Shown here piece after piece: positions 33,309 through 42,780 of a stretch of 64,000 nucleotides of DNA. Source of the stretch: Crocinitomicaceae bacterium (GTDB taxonomy: Bacteria; Bacteroidota; Bacteroidia; Flavobacteriales_D; Crocinitomicaceae); assembly GCA_020635955.1 (NCBI GenBank), contig JACJYW010000004.1:124001-188000 (forward strand), written 5' to 3'. The notes below the pieces were generated by a model, which saw only the letters and a program-made list of their open reading frames with translations, did no database searches and was not told the DNA's origin. Within the stretch, counting starts at the first letter, position 1. Each line of letters begins with the position of its first letter. The position numbers and the translations under genes were made by a program.

Positions 33309-36300
33309 TTATCGAACCAAACTTATATTACCTTTTGTATGAATCTCTTCACCTGTTATGAGCGTGGCATCCAGCAAGTAGACAAACACCGCAGTACTCA
33401 TAGGTTTTCCGTTTCTCATGTGAGTACCATCCCAACAAACATCCGGATCTGAAGTTTCAAACACTAATTCACCCCAACGATCATATATTCTGAAACTTAA
33501 TTGAGTGATACATGCCCCACCCATTACGCATTCAAGAGCATTGATATCCCCGCTTAAAGGAGTGAACACATTTGGCACATACAATTGACCACATTCATAT
33601 TCAATATTGATTGTTACACAGGCTGTATCAAAACATCCTGAATCAACAACAGATACACAATAAGTAGTTGTCACTTCTGGGCTTGCAACTGGCTCTGGGC
33701 AATCATCACATGAAAGTCCTTCTGAAGGCGTCCAGCTATAGACACTTCCACCTGACGCTGTTAGGACAGTGAATGAACCATAATTTATTGTCAAACTTGG
33801 AGTTACAGTAGCAACAGGTGCAGTATAAACTGAAATATTGATTGTATCAGCACCACCACATAGTCCACCTAAAGTATAAATGATCTGGTGTGTTCCAGGG
33901 CCCGCAGTATTCGGGTCAAATTTCCCGGTTAAAGAATCAATTATTCCATTTCCTGACCAGATACCTCCAGGAGTTGATGCTATAAGTGTCACAGTTGGAT
34001 TGTATTCACAGAAAGGACCTGCAGGTGTTATATTAGCACTTGCAGCTGTATTAATAGTAATTGTAGCTGTAGCCGAAGCAGGACACGCACCTGAAGTAGT
34101 GTAAGTCACAGTGAATGTACCTGCACCAGAAGCCTGTAGATCTATTTCTCCGGTAGTTGGATTAATTGATCCTCCAGCACTAATAGTAAATGTGCCCCCT
34201 GCTGTTCCAGTTACTGTTGGAACAGGATTTACATCAGACAAACAATACGAAGTTGAAGCATATGAGAAAGTAGCTACATCTACAGGATTAACCGTAATGT
34301 CTATGCTATTTGTAGACCCACAAGCTCCGCCGATAGTATAAGTTATTGTCCAGGTACCTGGTCCTGCTGTCGCAGGATCAAATGTTCCTGTTGAAGCATT
34401 GGTAATTCCCGTACCTGACCACGTTCCTCCAGCATCTACAGCTGAAAGAGTTACCGCGGCATCTGATGCACAGAATGGACCTGCTGCCGTGATCGTTGCA
34501 TCCAGTGCCGTTGTAATAGTCACTGAAACAGTTGAGGTCGCCGGACAAGGTCCTGCAGTAGTATAAGTCACAGTATAAGTACCCTGACCTGAAGCATCAA
34601 GATCAATTGCACCTGTTGATGAGTTGATCACACCTCCGTTATTAATGGTAAATGTTCCTCCAGAAGTACCTGTGATCGTTGCAGATGGATCTGGATCAGA
34701 CATACAATATGAAGCTGCAGAATAGCTGAATGTAGCATCATCCGTTGCGTTTACAATTATATCCTCAGTATCAGTATCACCACAAGTACCTGCAATAGTA
34801 TATGTTATTGTCCATGTACCTGCACCAGCAACTGAAGGGTCGAATGTGCCAGTAGTGGCATTAGTAATACCAGTTCCTGACCAGGTTCCTCCAGCATCTA
34901 CAGCAGACAATGTTAACGCCGCATCTGAATCACAGAATGGCCCTGCTGCTGTAATTGTCGCATCTGCACCTGAAGTAAGTGTTACTGCGAACGTTGTAGA
35001 TGTTGGACAAGGTCCATTTGTTGTATAAGTTACTGTGTACGATCCTGCTCCAGATGCTCCTATGTCAATTTGACCAGTTGAAGCATTAATTGAACCTCCA
35101 TTGTCAATTGAGAATGTTCCTCCAGCCAATCCGGTTACTGATGGCGTTGGATTTGGATCCGTCAAACAATATGAACCTTGTGCAAATGAGAAAGAAGGAT
35201 CATCTGTAGCATTTACTACAATATCTTCTGTATCTGTATCACCACATGAACCAGTAATTGTATATGTTATTGTCCATGTTCCTGGTCCCGCAGTTGCAGG
35301 ATCAAAAGTACCTGTTGTACCATTTGTTATACCTGTACCTGACCATGTTCCTCCAGCATCTACTGCAGATAATGTTACCGCAGCATCCGTTTCACAGAAT
35401 GGACCTGCAGCTGTAATTGTAGCATCAGCTCCAGAAGTTAATGTTACCGTGAATGTTTGAGAATCCGGACATGTTCCTCCCGTTGTATATGTCACCGTAT
35501 AAGTACCAGCTCCAGAAGCTACAATATCAATTTGACCGCTTGATGCATTGATCGAACCACCATTATCAATTGTAAATGTACCTCCAGATGTTCCAGTTAT
35601 TGTCGGTGTTGGATTTGGATCTGTCAAACAATACGAAGTTGCCGAATAATTGAAAGTTGCATCATCATCAGGATTAACAACAATATCCTCAGTATCAGTA
35701 GCACCACAAGTACCTGAAATGGTATAAGTAATTGTCCAGGTTCCAGGTCCGGCAGTTGCAGGATCAAAAGTACCTGTTGTTCCATTTGTGATACCTGTAC
35801 CCATCCACGTTCCTCCTGCATCAACAGCTGACAAAGTAACAGCAGCATCTGATTCACAGAAAGGTCCCGCAGCTGTTATCGTTGCATTAGCACCAGTTGT
35901 TAATGTTACAGAGAATGTAGCAGATGTAGGACAAGGCCCGTTAGTTGTGTAAGTAACCGTGTATGAACCGGCTCCTGAAGCCCCTATATCAATCTGACCT
36001 GAAGACGCATTGATCGTTCCTCCATTATTAATCGTAAATGTACCTCCAGCAAGTCCAGTTATCGTAGGTGTCGGATTTGGATCTGTTAAACAATATGAAC
36101 CCTGTGCATAAGAGAACGAAGCATTATCTGTAGCGTTCACTACAATATCCTCTGTATCTGTTGCACCACAAGAACCTGCAATTGTATAAGTAATTGTCCA
36201 GGTTCCCGGACCGGCAGTTGCAGGATCAAAAGTTCCGGTTGATGCATTGGTAATACCAGTTCCTGACCATGTTCCTCCGGCTGTTGCAGCAGTTAGGTTT

Positions 36301-39300
36301 ACCGCAGCATCTGTTTGACAGAATGGTCCTGCAGCCGTAATTGTTGCATCCGCACTGTTAGTTATTGTTATTGCAAATGTTGAAGATGTTGGACAAGAAC
36401 CATTCGTGGTATATGTAACTGTGAATGAACCTACACCAGAAGCTGATAAGTCTATAACACCAGTAGAAGAGTTAATTGAACCTCCATTATTAATTGTAAA
36501 AGTACCTCCAGATAAACCAGTAATTGTTGGCGTTGGATCAGCATCCGTTAAACAATAAGCTCCTGCAGGATAAGTGAAAGAGGCGTTATCTGTTGCATTC
36601 ACCACAATATTCTCAGTATCGGTTGCTCCACATGAACCCGCAATCGTATATGTAATTGTCCAGGTTCCAGGACCAGCTGTAGCCGGATCGAAAGTACCGG
36701 TAGAAGTATTGGTAATACCCGTTCCTGACCATGTACCTCCAGCTGTTGCAGCAGATAAGTTAACCGCCGCATCTGTTTCACAGAATGGACCTGCAGCTGT
36801 AATTGTAGCATCCGCATTATTGGTAATTGTAATTGCAAAAGTTGAAGAAGTTGGACAAGCACCATTGGTAGTATATGTAACTGTAAAGGACCCTACACCA
36901 GATGCTGATAAGTCAATAACACCTGTAGAAGAGTTAATTGAACCTCCATTATTAATGGTAAAAGTACCACCAGATAAACCAGTAATGGTTGGAGTTGGAT
37001 CAGCATCAGTCAAACAATATGCACCTGATGGGTAAGTGAATGACGCGTTATCCGTAGCCGTCACGGTAATAGTTTCAGTATCTGTGTCCCCACAAGTTAA
37101 AGTATATGTTATTGTCCATGTTCCAGGCCCTGCCACGGAAGGATCAAATGTTCCTGTTGAAGCATTGGTAATACCGGTACCAGACCATGTTCCACCGGTC
37201 TGAGCAGCCGATAATGTTACTGCAGCAGCTGTTTGACAGAATGGTCCGGCAGGTGTTATAGTTGCATCACATGGAGTTGCAGTACACGCTGGCAAGTTAT
37301 TTGGATCAGTTATTATAACTGTTGCACCTGCACCATCAGTAATTTGAATTGGGTAGCTTGGTGGTGTTTGCGTCACACCAGTACCAAATTGCACCCAATT
37401 GGTAACTGTTTGATTTGATTTAGGACTGAATAAAGTACCACATGTATTACAAAGTAAACCTGAACAAGTTAAGCAGTTTGTAGTTGTAACTTCATTTTCC
37501 CATGTAAATACTGGTGTTCCATTAGTCACAGTAACACTTCCATTAGTTTCTAAACAAGCATCAAGTGTTAAACAAGGGTCTACCACTACATTGATCTGAT
37601 CAGATCCGCATAATTGAGTATAGGTAATAGTGAATACTCCCGGTCCTGAAGTTCCAGGATCAAAAGTACCTGCTGTACCATTTGTAATACCTGTTCCACT
37701 GAATGTACCACCACCTGTTGTTGTTACTAAATTGACAGGTAGATCTGTTTGACAAAGCGTATCCTGTGGACAGATATTTGCATCACAACAAACCAAAGCA
37801 TATTGAGCACAAGCACCAAAATTCAAAGAAGCAATATGTCCTACTCTGTTTACTGAACCATTGTTTGATTCAGCTCCAACTGCTAAAACTTCACCATTTG
37901 AATTTACACTTACATCATAAACTGCGAAAGTGGTTGCAATCTCAGAAATGTAATTTAGGTTGGCATCATATTTTACAACTCTATCTTTAGAACCTACATA
38001 AACATTACCACAGTTATCTACAGCCAAACCACTACAATGAACAACAATGTCGCCTAAGGAAACTGTATTGTTTCCACCAGGAATAGTGGCAGAACCAACC
38101 AGGGTTCCGTTTATCAAGTTTCTTTGGAAAACGGTTTTACCATTGTGTGTATAGAAAAACTGGTCATTTGCAACTAATGCTTTTAATCCTCCACCATTCT
38201 GTGTTTGAGGCAGGTAATTCTCGCATTTATATCCTAAGTGATGACCGTTATCTAATTCGAAGTAAGGTGCATCTGTTGGACAAGCACCAATATTTTGATT
38301 AATTGCACCAACCTGATCATGCGTCAGATAAATGTATTTTGCATTTTTAGAAGATGATATTGAACGGACTTCAACAGGAGTAAATCCAGCCTGAACCCCA
38401 ACTTCCTGACTTGTTATAACTGAACCGTTATTAATATTAATATCATAGATCATTGCTTTGAAGTTGAACAAACCACCTCCGGTTCCTCCAACGATCAATT
38501 TAGTTTTATCACAGTTAAAAGTAATGGACCAATACTCAGTGGATAACCCAGTTCCATTTGTGTGGTACTGCATTGCACCTGCATTGTTCACCTTTTCAAT
38601 TTCAGGAGAAGTACCAGAAGTAATATAAGAGTTACCAGCATCATCTGTAGCTAAGGTTCCTAACCAAACTGAGTTGGTATCCCATGGCGTTACATAGATC
38701 CATTGTTGTGTACCTGCTGCATTGTATTTTCTCAATTGCATTGGTGTTTCTCCACCAATCACATACGAGTTACCAGCACCATCATTTTCCACTTCCCAAA
38801 CCGCTGTTGAAGAATTGAAATTTGGAGAAAGTACCCATGGATCGATCACCACGGTTTGAGAAGGATCATAATTATCCAGATCAAATGAAAGAATATTGTT
38901 TTCGAACTTGTATTTAGAATTGATCGAAACACCAGATCCCTTAACATAAGTATAGGGAGCGTGTTCAATTACGTTCCCTAGTGATGTGTTAATTTCAATC
39001 TGACCCTTTTCATTTAATTTAAGGTCTATGTGTTCATTCAAGGTATTGGTGTGACCCGTTTTATACTCCAGTTGAATCTGACTTGGGTCCGCACCGGGAT
39101 GAAGGATTATCGAATATTTGATACCTCCTTCTGGATGGATAATATATTCAACGTCTATATTATCATAAAGATTTTTGTAGGTTATTTTTTGATAGGCAGG
39201 AATGTCTGATATATTATCCACCTCTTTAGTAGGCCATTTTCGAACAGCATAAGAATAGTAGAAGTCTACTTTATCTTCAGCAACGATCTCAACATTTTCA

Positions 39301-39680
39301 TTCGAACCAATCCAAGTAGCATGGATCAATTCTGAAATGTTAATTCGTTTAGGAATGTTTACAATCTCTGCTTCATGACCATCACCCTCTTCGATCAATT
39401 CATGATCATGTTCATCCTCTGCATATTTTTTAAGTTCTGGATTTTTGATGATCTTATCAAAACGATAAGTCAATCCTTTTTCTGTAAAGAATACATAGAA
39501 TGGGTTTTGATCATATCCATAAACAATTTGATTCGATTGCCAGTTTCGACCATCAAATTGTCCCTGGTTATGAATGAAGGTTCTTTCTTCATTCAGTTTA
39601 AAATCATTTAGAGAGTTTTGACTAAAAGGAATTAGTGTGAAAAAAGTAATGCTTAGTAATGCAATTGCAATTTTTCTCAT
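33309..39680 (-). CDS. Giant T9SS-secreted repeat protein with type B (gliding-associated) sorting domain
   Basis: 2123 residues: signal peptide (IAIALLSITFFTLIPFSQ); an N-terminal domain (about 25-280) of the SBBP/DUF7948 sort (RTFIHNQGQFDGRNWQ, TYRFDK); a propeller-like region to about 620; a Cys-rich linker; and about seven tandem repeats of 154 residues (about 810-1890). Each repeat has an AGPFC module (GTWSGTGITN, TGTFDP) and a YC module (NPTPTITG, GGTF, GSIN). Then come a PKD-like domain and a type B C-terminal domain (LYVPNVFTP, FRIYDRWGELVFE, NGKPM, VYLLD). It is probably a surface adhesin or filament secreted by T9SS and anchored with the PorP/SprF partner. Confidence 0.93.
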   Translation of the reverse strand: MRKIAIALLSITFFTLIPFSQNSLNDFKLNEERTFIHNQGQFDGRNWQSNQIVYGYDQNPFYVFFTEKGLTYRFDKIIKNPELKKYAEDEHDHELIEEGDGHEAEIVNIPKRINISELIHATWIGSNENVEIVAEDKVDFYYSYAVRKWPTKEVDNISDIPAYQKITYKNLYDNIDVEYIIHPEGGIKYSIILHPGADPSQIQLEYKTGHTNTLNEHIDLKLNEKGQIEINTSLGNVIEHAPYTYVKGSGVSINSKYKFENNILSFDLDNYDPSQTVVIDPWVLSPNFNSSTAVWEVENDGAGNSYVIGGETPMQLRKYNAAGTQQWIYVTPWDTNSVWLGTLATDDAGNSYITSGTSPEIEKVNNAGAMQYHTNGTGLSTEYWSITFNCDKTKLIVGGTGGGLFNFKAMIYDININNGSVITSQEVGVQAGFTPVEVRSISSSKNAKYIYLTHDQVGAINQNIGACPTDAPYFELDNGHHLGYKCENYLPQTQNGGGLKALVANDQFFYTHNGKTVFQRNLINGTLVGSATIPGGNNTVSLGDIVVHCSGLAVDNCGNVYVGSKDRVVKYDANLNYISEIATTFAVYDVSVNSNGEVLAVGAESNNGSVNRVGHIASLNFGACAQYALVCCDANICPQDTLCQTDLPVNLVTTTGGGTFSGTGITNGTAGTFDPGTSGPGVFTITYTQLCGSDQINVVVDPCLTLDACLETNGSVTVTNGTPVFTWENEVTTTNCLTCSGLLCNTCGTLFSPKSNQTVTNWVQFGTGVTQTPPSYPIQITDGAGATVIITDPNNLPACTATPCDATITPAGPFCQTAAAVTLSAAQTGGTWSGTGITNASTGTFDPSVAGPGTWTITYTLTCGDTDTETITVTATDNASFTYPSGAYCLTDADPTPTITGLSGGTFTINNGGSINSSTGVIDLSASGVGSFTVTYTTNGACPTSSTFAITITNNADATITAAGPFCETDAAVNLSAATAGGTWSGTGITNTSTGTFDPATAGPGTWTITYTIAGSCGATDTENIVVNATDNASFTYPAGAYCLTDADPTPTITGLSGGTFTINNGGSINSSTGVIDLSASGVGSFTVTYTTNGSCPTSSTFAITITNSADATITAAGPFCQTDAAVNLTAATAGGTWSGTGITNASTGTFDPATAGPGTWTITYTIAGSCGATDTEDIVVNATDNASFSYAQGSYCLTDPNPTPTITGLAGGTFTINNGGTINASSGQIDIGASGAGSYTVTYTTNGPCPTSATFSVTLTTGANATITAAGPFCESDAAVTLSAVDAGGTWMGTGITNGTTGTFDPATAGPGTWTITYTISGTCGATDTEDIVVNPDDDATFNYSATSYCLTDPNPTPTITGTSGGTFTIDNGGSINASSGQIDIVASGAGTYTVTYTTGGTCPDSQTFTVTLTSGADATITAAGPFCETDAAVTLSAVDAGGTWSGTGITNGTTGTFDPATAGPGTWTITYTITGSCGDTDTEDIVVNATDDPSFSFAQGSYCLTDPNPTPSVTGLAGGTFSIDNGGSINASTGQIDIGASGAGSYTVTYTTNGPCPTSTTFAVTLTSGADATITAAGPFCDSDAALTLSAVDAGGTWSGTGITNATTGTFDPSVAGAGTWTITYTIAGTCGDTDTEDIIVNATDDATFSYSAASYCMSDPDPSATITGTSGGTFTINNGGVINSSTGAIDLDASGQGTYTVTYTTAGPCPATSTVSVTITTALDATITAAGPFCASDAAVTLSAVDAGGTWSGTGITNASTGTFDPATAGPGTWTITYTIGGACGSTNSIDITVNPVDVATFSYASTSYCLSDVNPVPTVTGTAGGTFTISAGGSINPTTGEIDLQASGAGTFTVTYTTSGACPASATATITINTAASANITPAGPFCEYNPTVTLIASTPGGIWSGNGIIDSLTGKFDPNTAGPGTHQIIYTLGGLCGGADTINISVYTAPVATVTPSLTINYGSFTVLTASGGSVYSWTPSEGLSCDDCPEPVASPEVTTTYCVSVVDSGCFDTACVTINIEYECGQLYVPNVFTPLSGDINALECVMGGACITQLSFRIYDRWGELVFETSDPDVCWDGTHMRNGKPMSTAVFVYLLDATLITGEEIHTKGNISLVR
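33860..37262 (-). repeat. Coding tandem repeat array, 462-bp period
   Basis: A phase marker (CAGAAAGG or CAGAATGG, reverse of the PFC codons) recurs at 34009, 34471, 34933, 35395, 35857, 36319, 36781 and 37237. Six intervals are exactly 462 bases and the last is 456. The DNA copies differ at many silent sites, while protein motifs and unit length are kept. A related half-unit (TGGGTFSGTGITNG) lies outside the array near 37600-37760. Confidence 0.9.
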
Positions 39681-39704
39681 GACTTTGGTTCTTTTTGGTT
39701 AAGT

Positions 39705-39750
39705 CAAAATTATGCATGCATTAATATGGTGTAAAGAGGGGTTCCCCCTC
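39705..39750 (-). promoter_or_regulatory. Promoter of the giant adhesin operon with adjacent palindrome
   Basis: On the minus strand TAATTTTG (39712-39705) fits TAnnTTTG, and TTTA (39735-39732), a near match to TTTG, lies 19 bases upstream. A perfect 6-bp inverted repeat GAGGGG-TTC-CCCCTC (39736-39750) abuts the -33 box, a possible operator. The predicted leader to the ATG at 39680 is about 18 bases. Confidence 0.45.
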
Positions 39751-39799
39751 AATTGAGAAAATATGTCAATATTTTAACATTATGCTTACCAACTGTATC

Positions 39800-39836
39800 A
39801 AAAAAAACCATCCACACTTAGAATTAAGCATGGATG
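39800..39836 (-). terminator. Rho-independent terminator after the 39866-41473 gene
   Basis: Minus strand: the stem CATCCA/TGGATG continues through CTTA/TAAG (39809-39836) around a four-base loop with one internal mismatch step, followed by eight T (complement of 39800-39807). This is a canonical terminator shape about 30 bases past the stop codon. Confidence 0.8.
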
Positions 39837-39865
39837 ATTCATTTACGCTATGAAAAGACTCAACC

Positions 39866-41473
39866 TTAGAAGGTATTTTTGATCATATTGATCATCATTT
39901 CTCTACTTACTTCGTTAATAGTGATAGGATTAATGTCTTTTTGTCCCAATTTGTATTCCTGAATATTGAAGTATTGTTGATCACCTAACTTTCCGGAAAC
40001 CATCACAAACACTTTTTCATTTCTGGGCATAGGAACCTTGTCTTCATATTCACCATGAGTAAAACTCCAATTCCCATTTGATAATTTAAATCCGGGAATC
40101 ATTGAATTAACTCGGGGAATTATAAGATTCATACTTAACTCCTGATATTGTTCACTGTTTGGTAAGTCAATATTGAATCTTGTTTTTTGAGTATTCTTCA
40201 AATGTGCCAGGCAATCTACATTTGCCCATCCCATCCTATTCATTTGAAAAATATTTGCCATTTCAGGATCCGATAAATTGTATCTCCATATCATCCCATC
40301 CCATTTTCTAGCGAAGCCAAATAGGCCTGGGAATCTGTAACAGGTATTGATCCATATTCTTTTGTGTAAATCCCTTTCTTCAAACTTATTCGTCCTGAAC
40401 CAATGTTTGATCATTCGGACAATTTTGTAATGTAAGCGGGTATTCGACACTGCATGATCTTCAACATCTTCTCTGGTAACAAGCTGATCTCTTTCCCAGT
40501 GATGGATCTTTATCGCAACTAAACTATCTCCTTCATAAACCGGATCTGCATATCTTATTTTTTCAAATCGTGCTCCAATTAGCTTTGCTGAGCGTTCGTT
40601 AATTCCTACCGTTGCTAATTGATTGGTCACAGGTACAGGATCATTCCATTTTAATCCTTCTTCAGATTCTTCTCCATTATAATAGCTGTATCCTTCTTCA
40701 TATTTGGTTGGAATTACAACTGTCAGGGATTTATTATCTCTTAAACCTAGTTGATGTCTACCCTTTGTTGCCCGAATTTCGATCATCCCCTTTGACATTA
40801 GAACCTGATTATCAGATGTCATGGTGTGCAAGCCTCCAAACACGATATCTTCAAGGGTAATGGCCTCTTTTAAACTTATGGTCACTTTAGAATTAATAAT
40901 ATTCCCCTCCTTATCTTCAAAAGCATTTTCAGGGATAATCACCATGGTACCATTTTTTCCTTTGACTACATTCTGTTGGTTTGGATCTATCTTGAATACC
41001 TGTCTATGTAATTGATCATGTCCAATGACGGATTGAAATTCAGGAACCAAACCTGTCATTTCTTTGGTGAATTCAATAACGAAGCCATGAAATAGTTGCT
41101 TTGCGCATTCATCCGTAGAACAACCAGACTGCACAGCTGTTTCCCATTCAATATCAGCATTACCCAATTGTGGAAAAGCTGATATTAAATTGATATATCT
41201 TTTATTGCTTAGATCATTTTGCTCAAAGGTTGGATTAATATTATTCTTTGAATAATAATAAGTGACTTTCTCGACTTTTCTATTTTCCCAATTGAACGTT
41301 TCCGGAAAGGATAGATCTGCCTTTGCAAAGGGAGATTCAATCACCAATTGATCATCCTTATATACCTGATCAAATTTATCTATGTAGCTTATCTGATCAT
41401 AGATTGGAAATTCTTCCTGACCAAAAGTCAACGATACTAGCAGTGTCAGGATGATGGTTAATCTTAGTTTCAT
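39866..41473 (-). CDS. Exported protein of unknown function with a ZU5-like beta domain
   Basis: 535 residues with a signal peptide (LTIILTLLVSLTFGQ). Residues about 175-240 contain a pattern frequent in Bacteroidota surface proteins: GKNGTMVIIPENAFEDKEGN, then KVTISLKEAITLEDIV and SKGMIEIRAT. The N-terminal part has one Cys pair (CSTDECAKQLF). The rest is unassigned, and no T9SS sorting domain or lipobox is seen, so it is probably periplasmic. It is a single gene between two terminators. Confidence 0.72.
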   Translation of the reverse strand: MKLRLTIILTLLVSLTFGQEEFPIYDQISYIDKFDQVYKDDQLVIESPFAKADLSFPETFNWENRKVEKVTYYYSKNNINPTFEQNDLSNKRYINLISAFPQLGNADIEWETAVQSGCSTDECAKQLFHGFVIEFTKEMTGLVPEFQSVIGHDQLHRQVFKIDPNQQNVVKGKNGTMVIIPENAFEDKEGNIINSKVTISLKEAITLEDIVFGGLHTMTSDNQVLMSKGMIEIRATKGRHQLGLRDNKSLTVVIPTKYEEGYSYYNGEESEEGLKWNDPVPVTNQLATVGINERSAKLIGARFEKIRYADPVYEGDSLVAIKIHHWERDQLVTREDVEDHAVSNTRLHYKIVRMIKHWFRTNKFEERDLHKRIWINTCYRFPGLFGFARKWDGMIWRYNLSDPEMANIFQMNRMGWANVDCLAHLKNTQKTRFNIDLPNSEQYQELSMNLIIPRVNSMIPGFKLSNGNWSFTHGEYEDKVPMPRNEKVFVMVSGKLGDQQYFNIQEYKLGQKDINPITINEVSREMMINMIKNTF

Positions 41474-41556
41474 ACTTCCTCATTTTTCGATTCAACTATT
41501 TTATGTCTGAATGAAAAATAGGTAACCAGGAAGTTAAGTGAACCAAGCACAAAAAA

Positions 41557-41590
41557 GCCCTGAATCCCATGAAAACATGGAAAACAGGGC
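41557..41590 (-). terminator. Two-tier terminator after the 3-hydroxyacyl-CoA dehydrogenase gene
   Basis: An outer stem GCCCTG/CAGGGC (41557-41562, 41585-41590) and an inner stem CCATG/CATGG (41567-41580) around an AAAA loop. They are followed on the minus strand by six T (complement of 41551-41556). It lies 20 bases past the stop at 41611. Confidence 0.8.
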
Positions 41591-41610
41591 CTATTATTTT
41601 AATTTAAGTC

Positions 41611-42777
41611 TTATGCTAATTCAAAGAAATTCTTCTTCTCTCTAACCATTCTTCTCAAAAGTACTGAAGGTCTGTATCTATCTTCACCATACTCATGATG
41701 TAAGGTTTCCAGATCAGCCAGCACTTTTTCTAATCCAATTTCATCCGCCCATTTCAAAAGACCTTTAGGATAATTCACACCTTTAGTCATAGCTAGATCC
41801 ACATCTTCTGGGGATGCAATATTCAGGAAAACAGCATCAACTGCCTCGTTGATCAGCATAACCAATATTCTATTCAGGATTTTATGTCCTAACACCTCAT
41901 CTTTATTTGGTTCTGGCAGCACAGCACCTTCTGCATAGTTATAATATCCTCTACCTGATTTACGCCCATACCATCCTGCTTCTGAATGCCTCTTTTGAGT
42001 AAACGAAGGTTTATATCTTGGATCATAATAAAAGGCTGCAAATACTGATTCAGTAACGGTGTAATTAACATCATTACCGATATAATCCATCAAGGTAAAA
42101 GGTCCCATTCTGAACTCACCTAATTCGGTCATAGCCCAATCAATGGTAGCAAAATCTGCTACTCCTTCTTCATAGATCCTAAGTGCTTCACCATAAAAAG
42201 GTCGAGCAACTCTATTGACAATAAATCCGGGTGTATCTTTTGCCAGTACGGTTACTTTACCCCATGAATCAATTAGATCTCGAGATATCTTAGTTGTTTC
42301 TGCTGACGTCTGAACAGCAGGAATGATCTCTACCAGCGGCATTAAGGGTGCAGGATTAAAGAAATGGATCCCAATCACTCTATCCGCCTTTTTACAAGCA
42401 GCAGCAATAGAGGCTACAGATAGTGAAGACGTATTCGTAGCCAATATACAATCATCATGAACGATTGACTCAAATTGTTCAAATACCTGCTTTTTGATAT
42501 CCAGATTTTCAACAATGGCTTCAATGACCAATCCTGATCCTTCAAAATCATTAATATCAATTGAATAGTTGATCCTATTTTGGATCGTTTTAGCTTCTTC
42601 AGCAGTCATCTTGCCTTTTTCAACCAACTTACCCATTATCTTTTCAAGGCTCGACTTAGCCTTTTCCAACTGATCTTGCTTTGTATCAGCCAAAACTACC
42701 TGATGCCCTGATTGAGCCGCTACCTGTGCGATTCCAGACCCCATAGATCCGGCACCTAATATTGAAATTTTCATCAT
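41611..42777 (-). CDS. paaH: 3-hydroxyacyl-CoA dehydrogenase (PaaH-like)
   Basis: Oxidises 3-hydroxyacyl-CoA to 3-ketoacyl-CoA with NAD. 388 residues: Rossmann loop ILGAGSMGSGIAQVAA at the N-terminus, IGIHFFNPAPLMPLVEI with the catalytic His, DTPGFIVNRVARP leading into the first C-terminal domain, and a second C-terminal domain ending VLLRRMVREKKNFF. The two-domain tail matches PaaH/FadB-like enzymes. Only 3 bases separate it from the PaaG-like gene upstream. The symbol is assigned by similarity and context. Confidence 0.85.
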   Translation of the reverse strand: MMKISILGAGSMGSGIAQVAAQSGHQVVLADTKQDQLEKAKSSLEKIMGKLVEKGKMTAEEAKTIQNRINYSIDINDFEGSGLVIEAIVENLDIKKQVFEQFESIVHDDCILATNTSSLSVASIAAACKKADRVIGIHFFNPAPLMPLVEIIPAVQTSAETTKISRDLIDSWGKVTVLAKDTPGFIVNRVARPFYGEALRIYEEGVADFATIDWAMTELGEFRMGPFTLMDYIGNDVNYTVTESVFAAFYYDPRYKPSFTQKRHSEAGWYGRKSGRGYYNYAEGAVLPEPNKDEVLGHKILNRILVMLINEAVDAVFLNIASPEDVDLAMTKGVNYPKGLLKWADEIGLEKVLADLETLHHEYGEDRYRPSVLLRRMVREKKNFFELA

Positions 42778-42780
42778 TTT

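Noticed and set aside
34009..37262. Regularly spaced repeats suggesting a CRISPR array or minisatellite
   Set aside because: The period is 462 bases, the frame is open throughout, and copies differ mainly at silent sites; it is a coding repeat.
33880..37990. Several open frames of 60-150 codons on the plus strand opposite the adhesin repeats
   Set aside because: They recur with the 462-bp period and are low-complexity (Val/Pro/Ala-rich) antisense shadows of the repeat codons.
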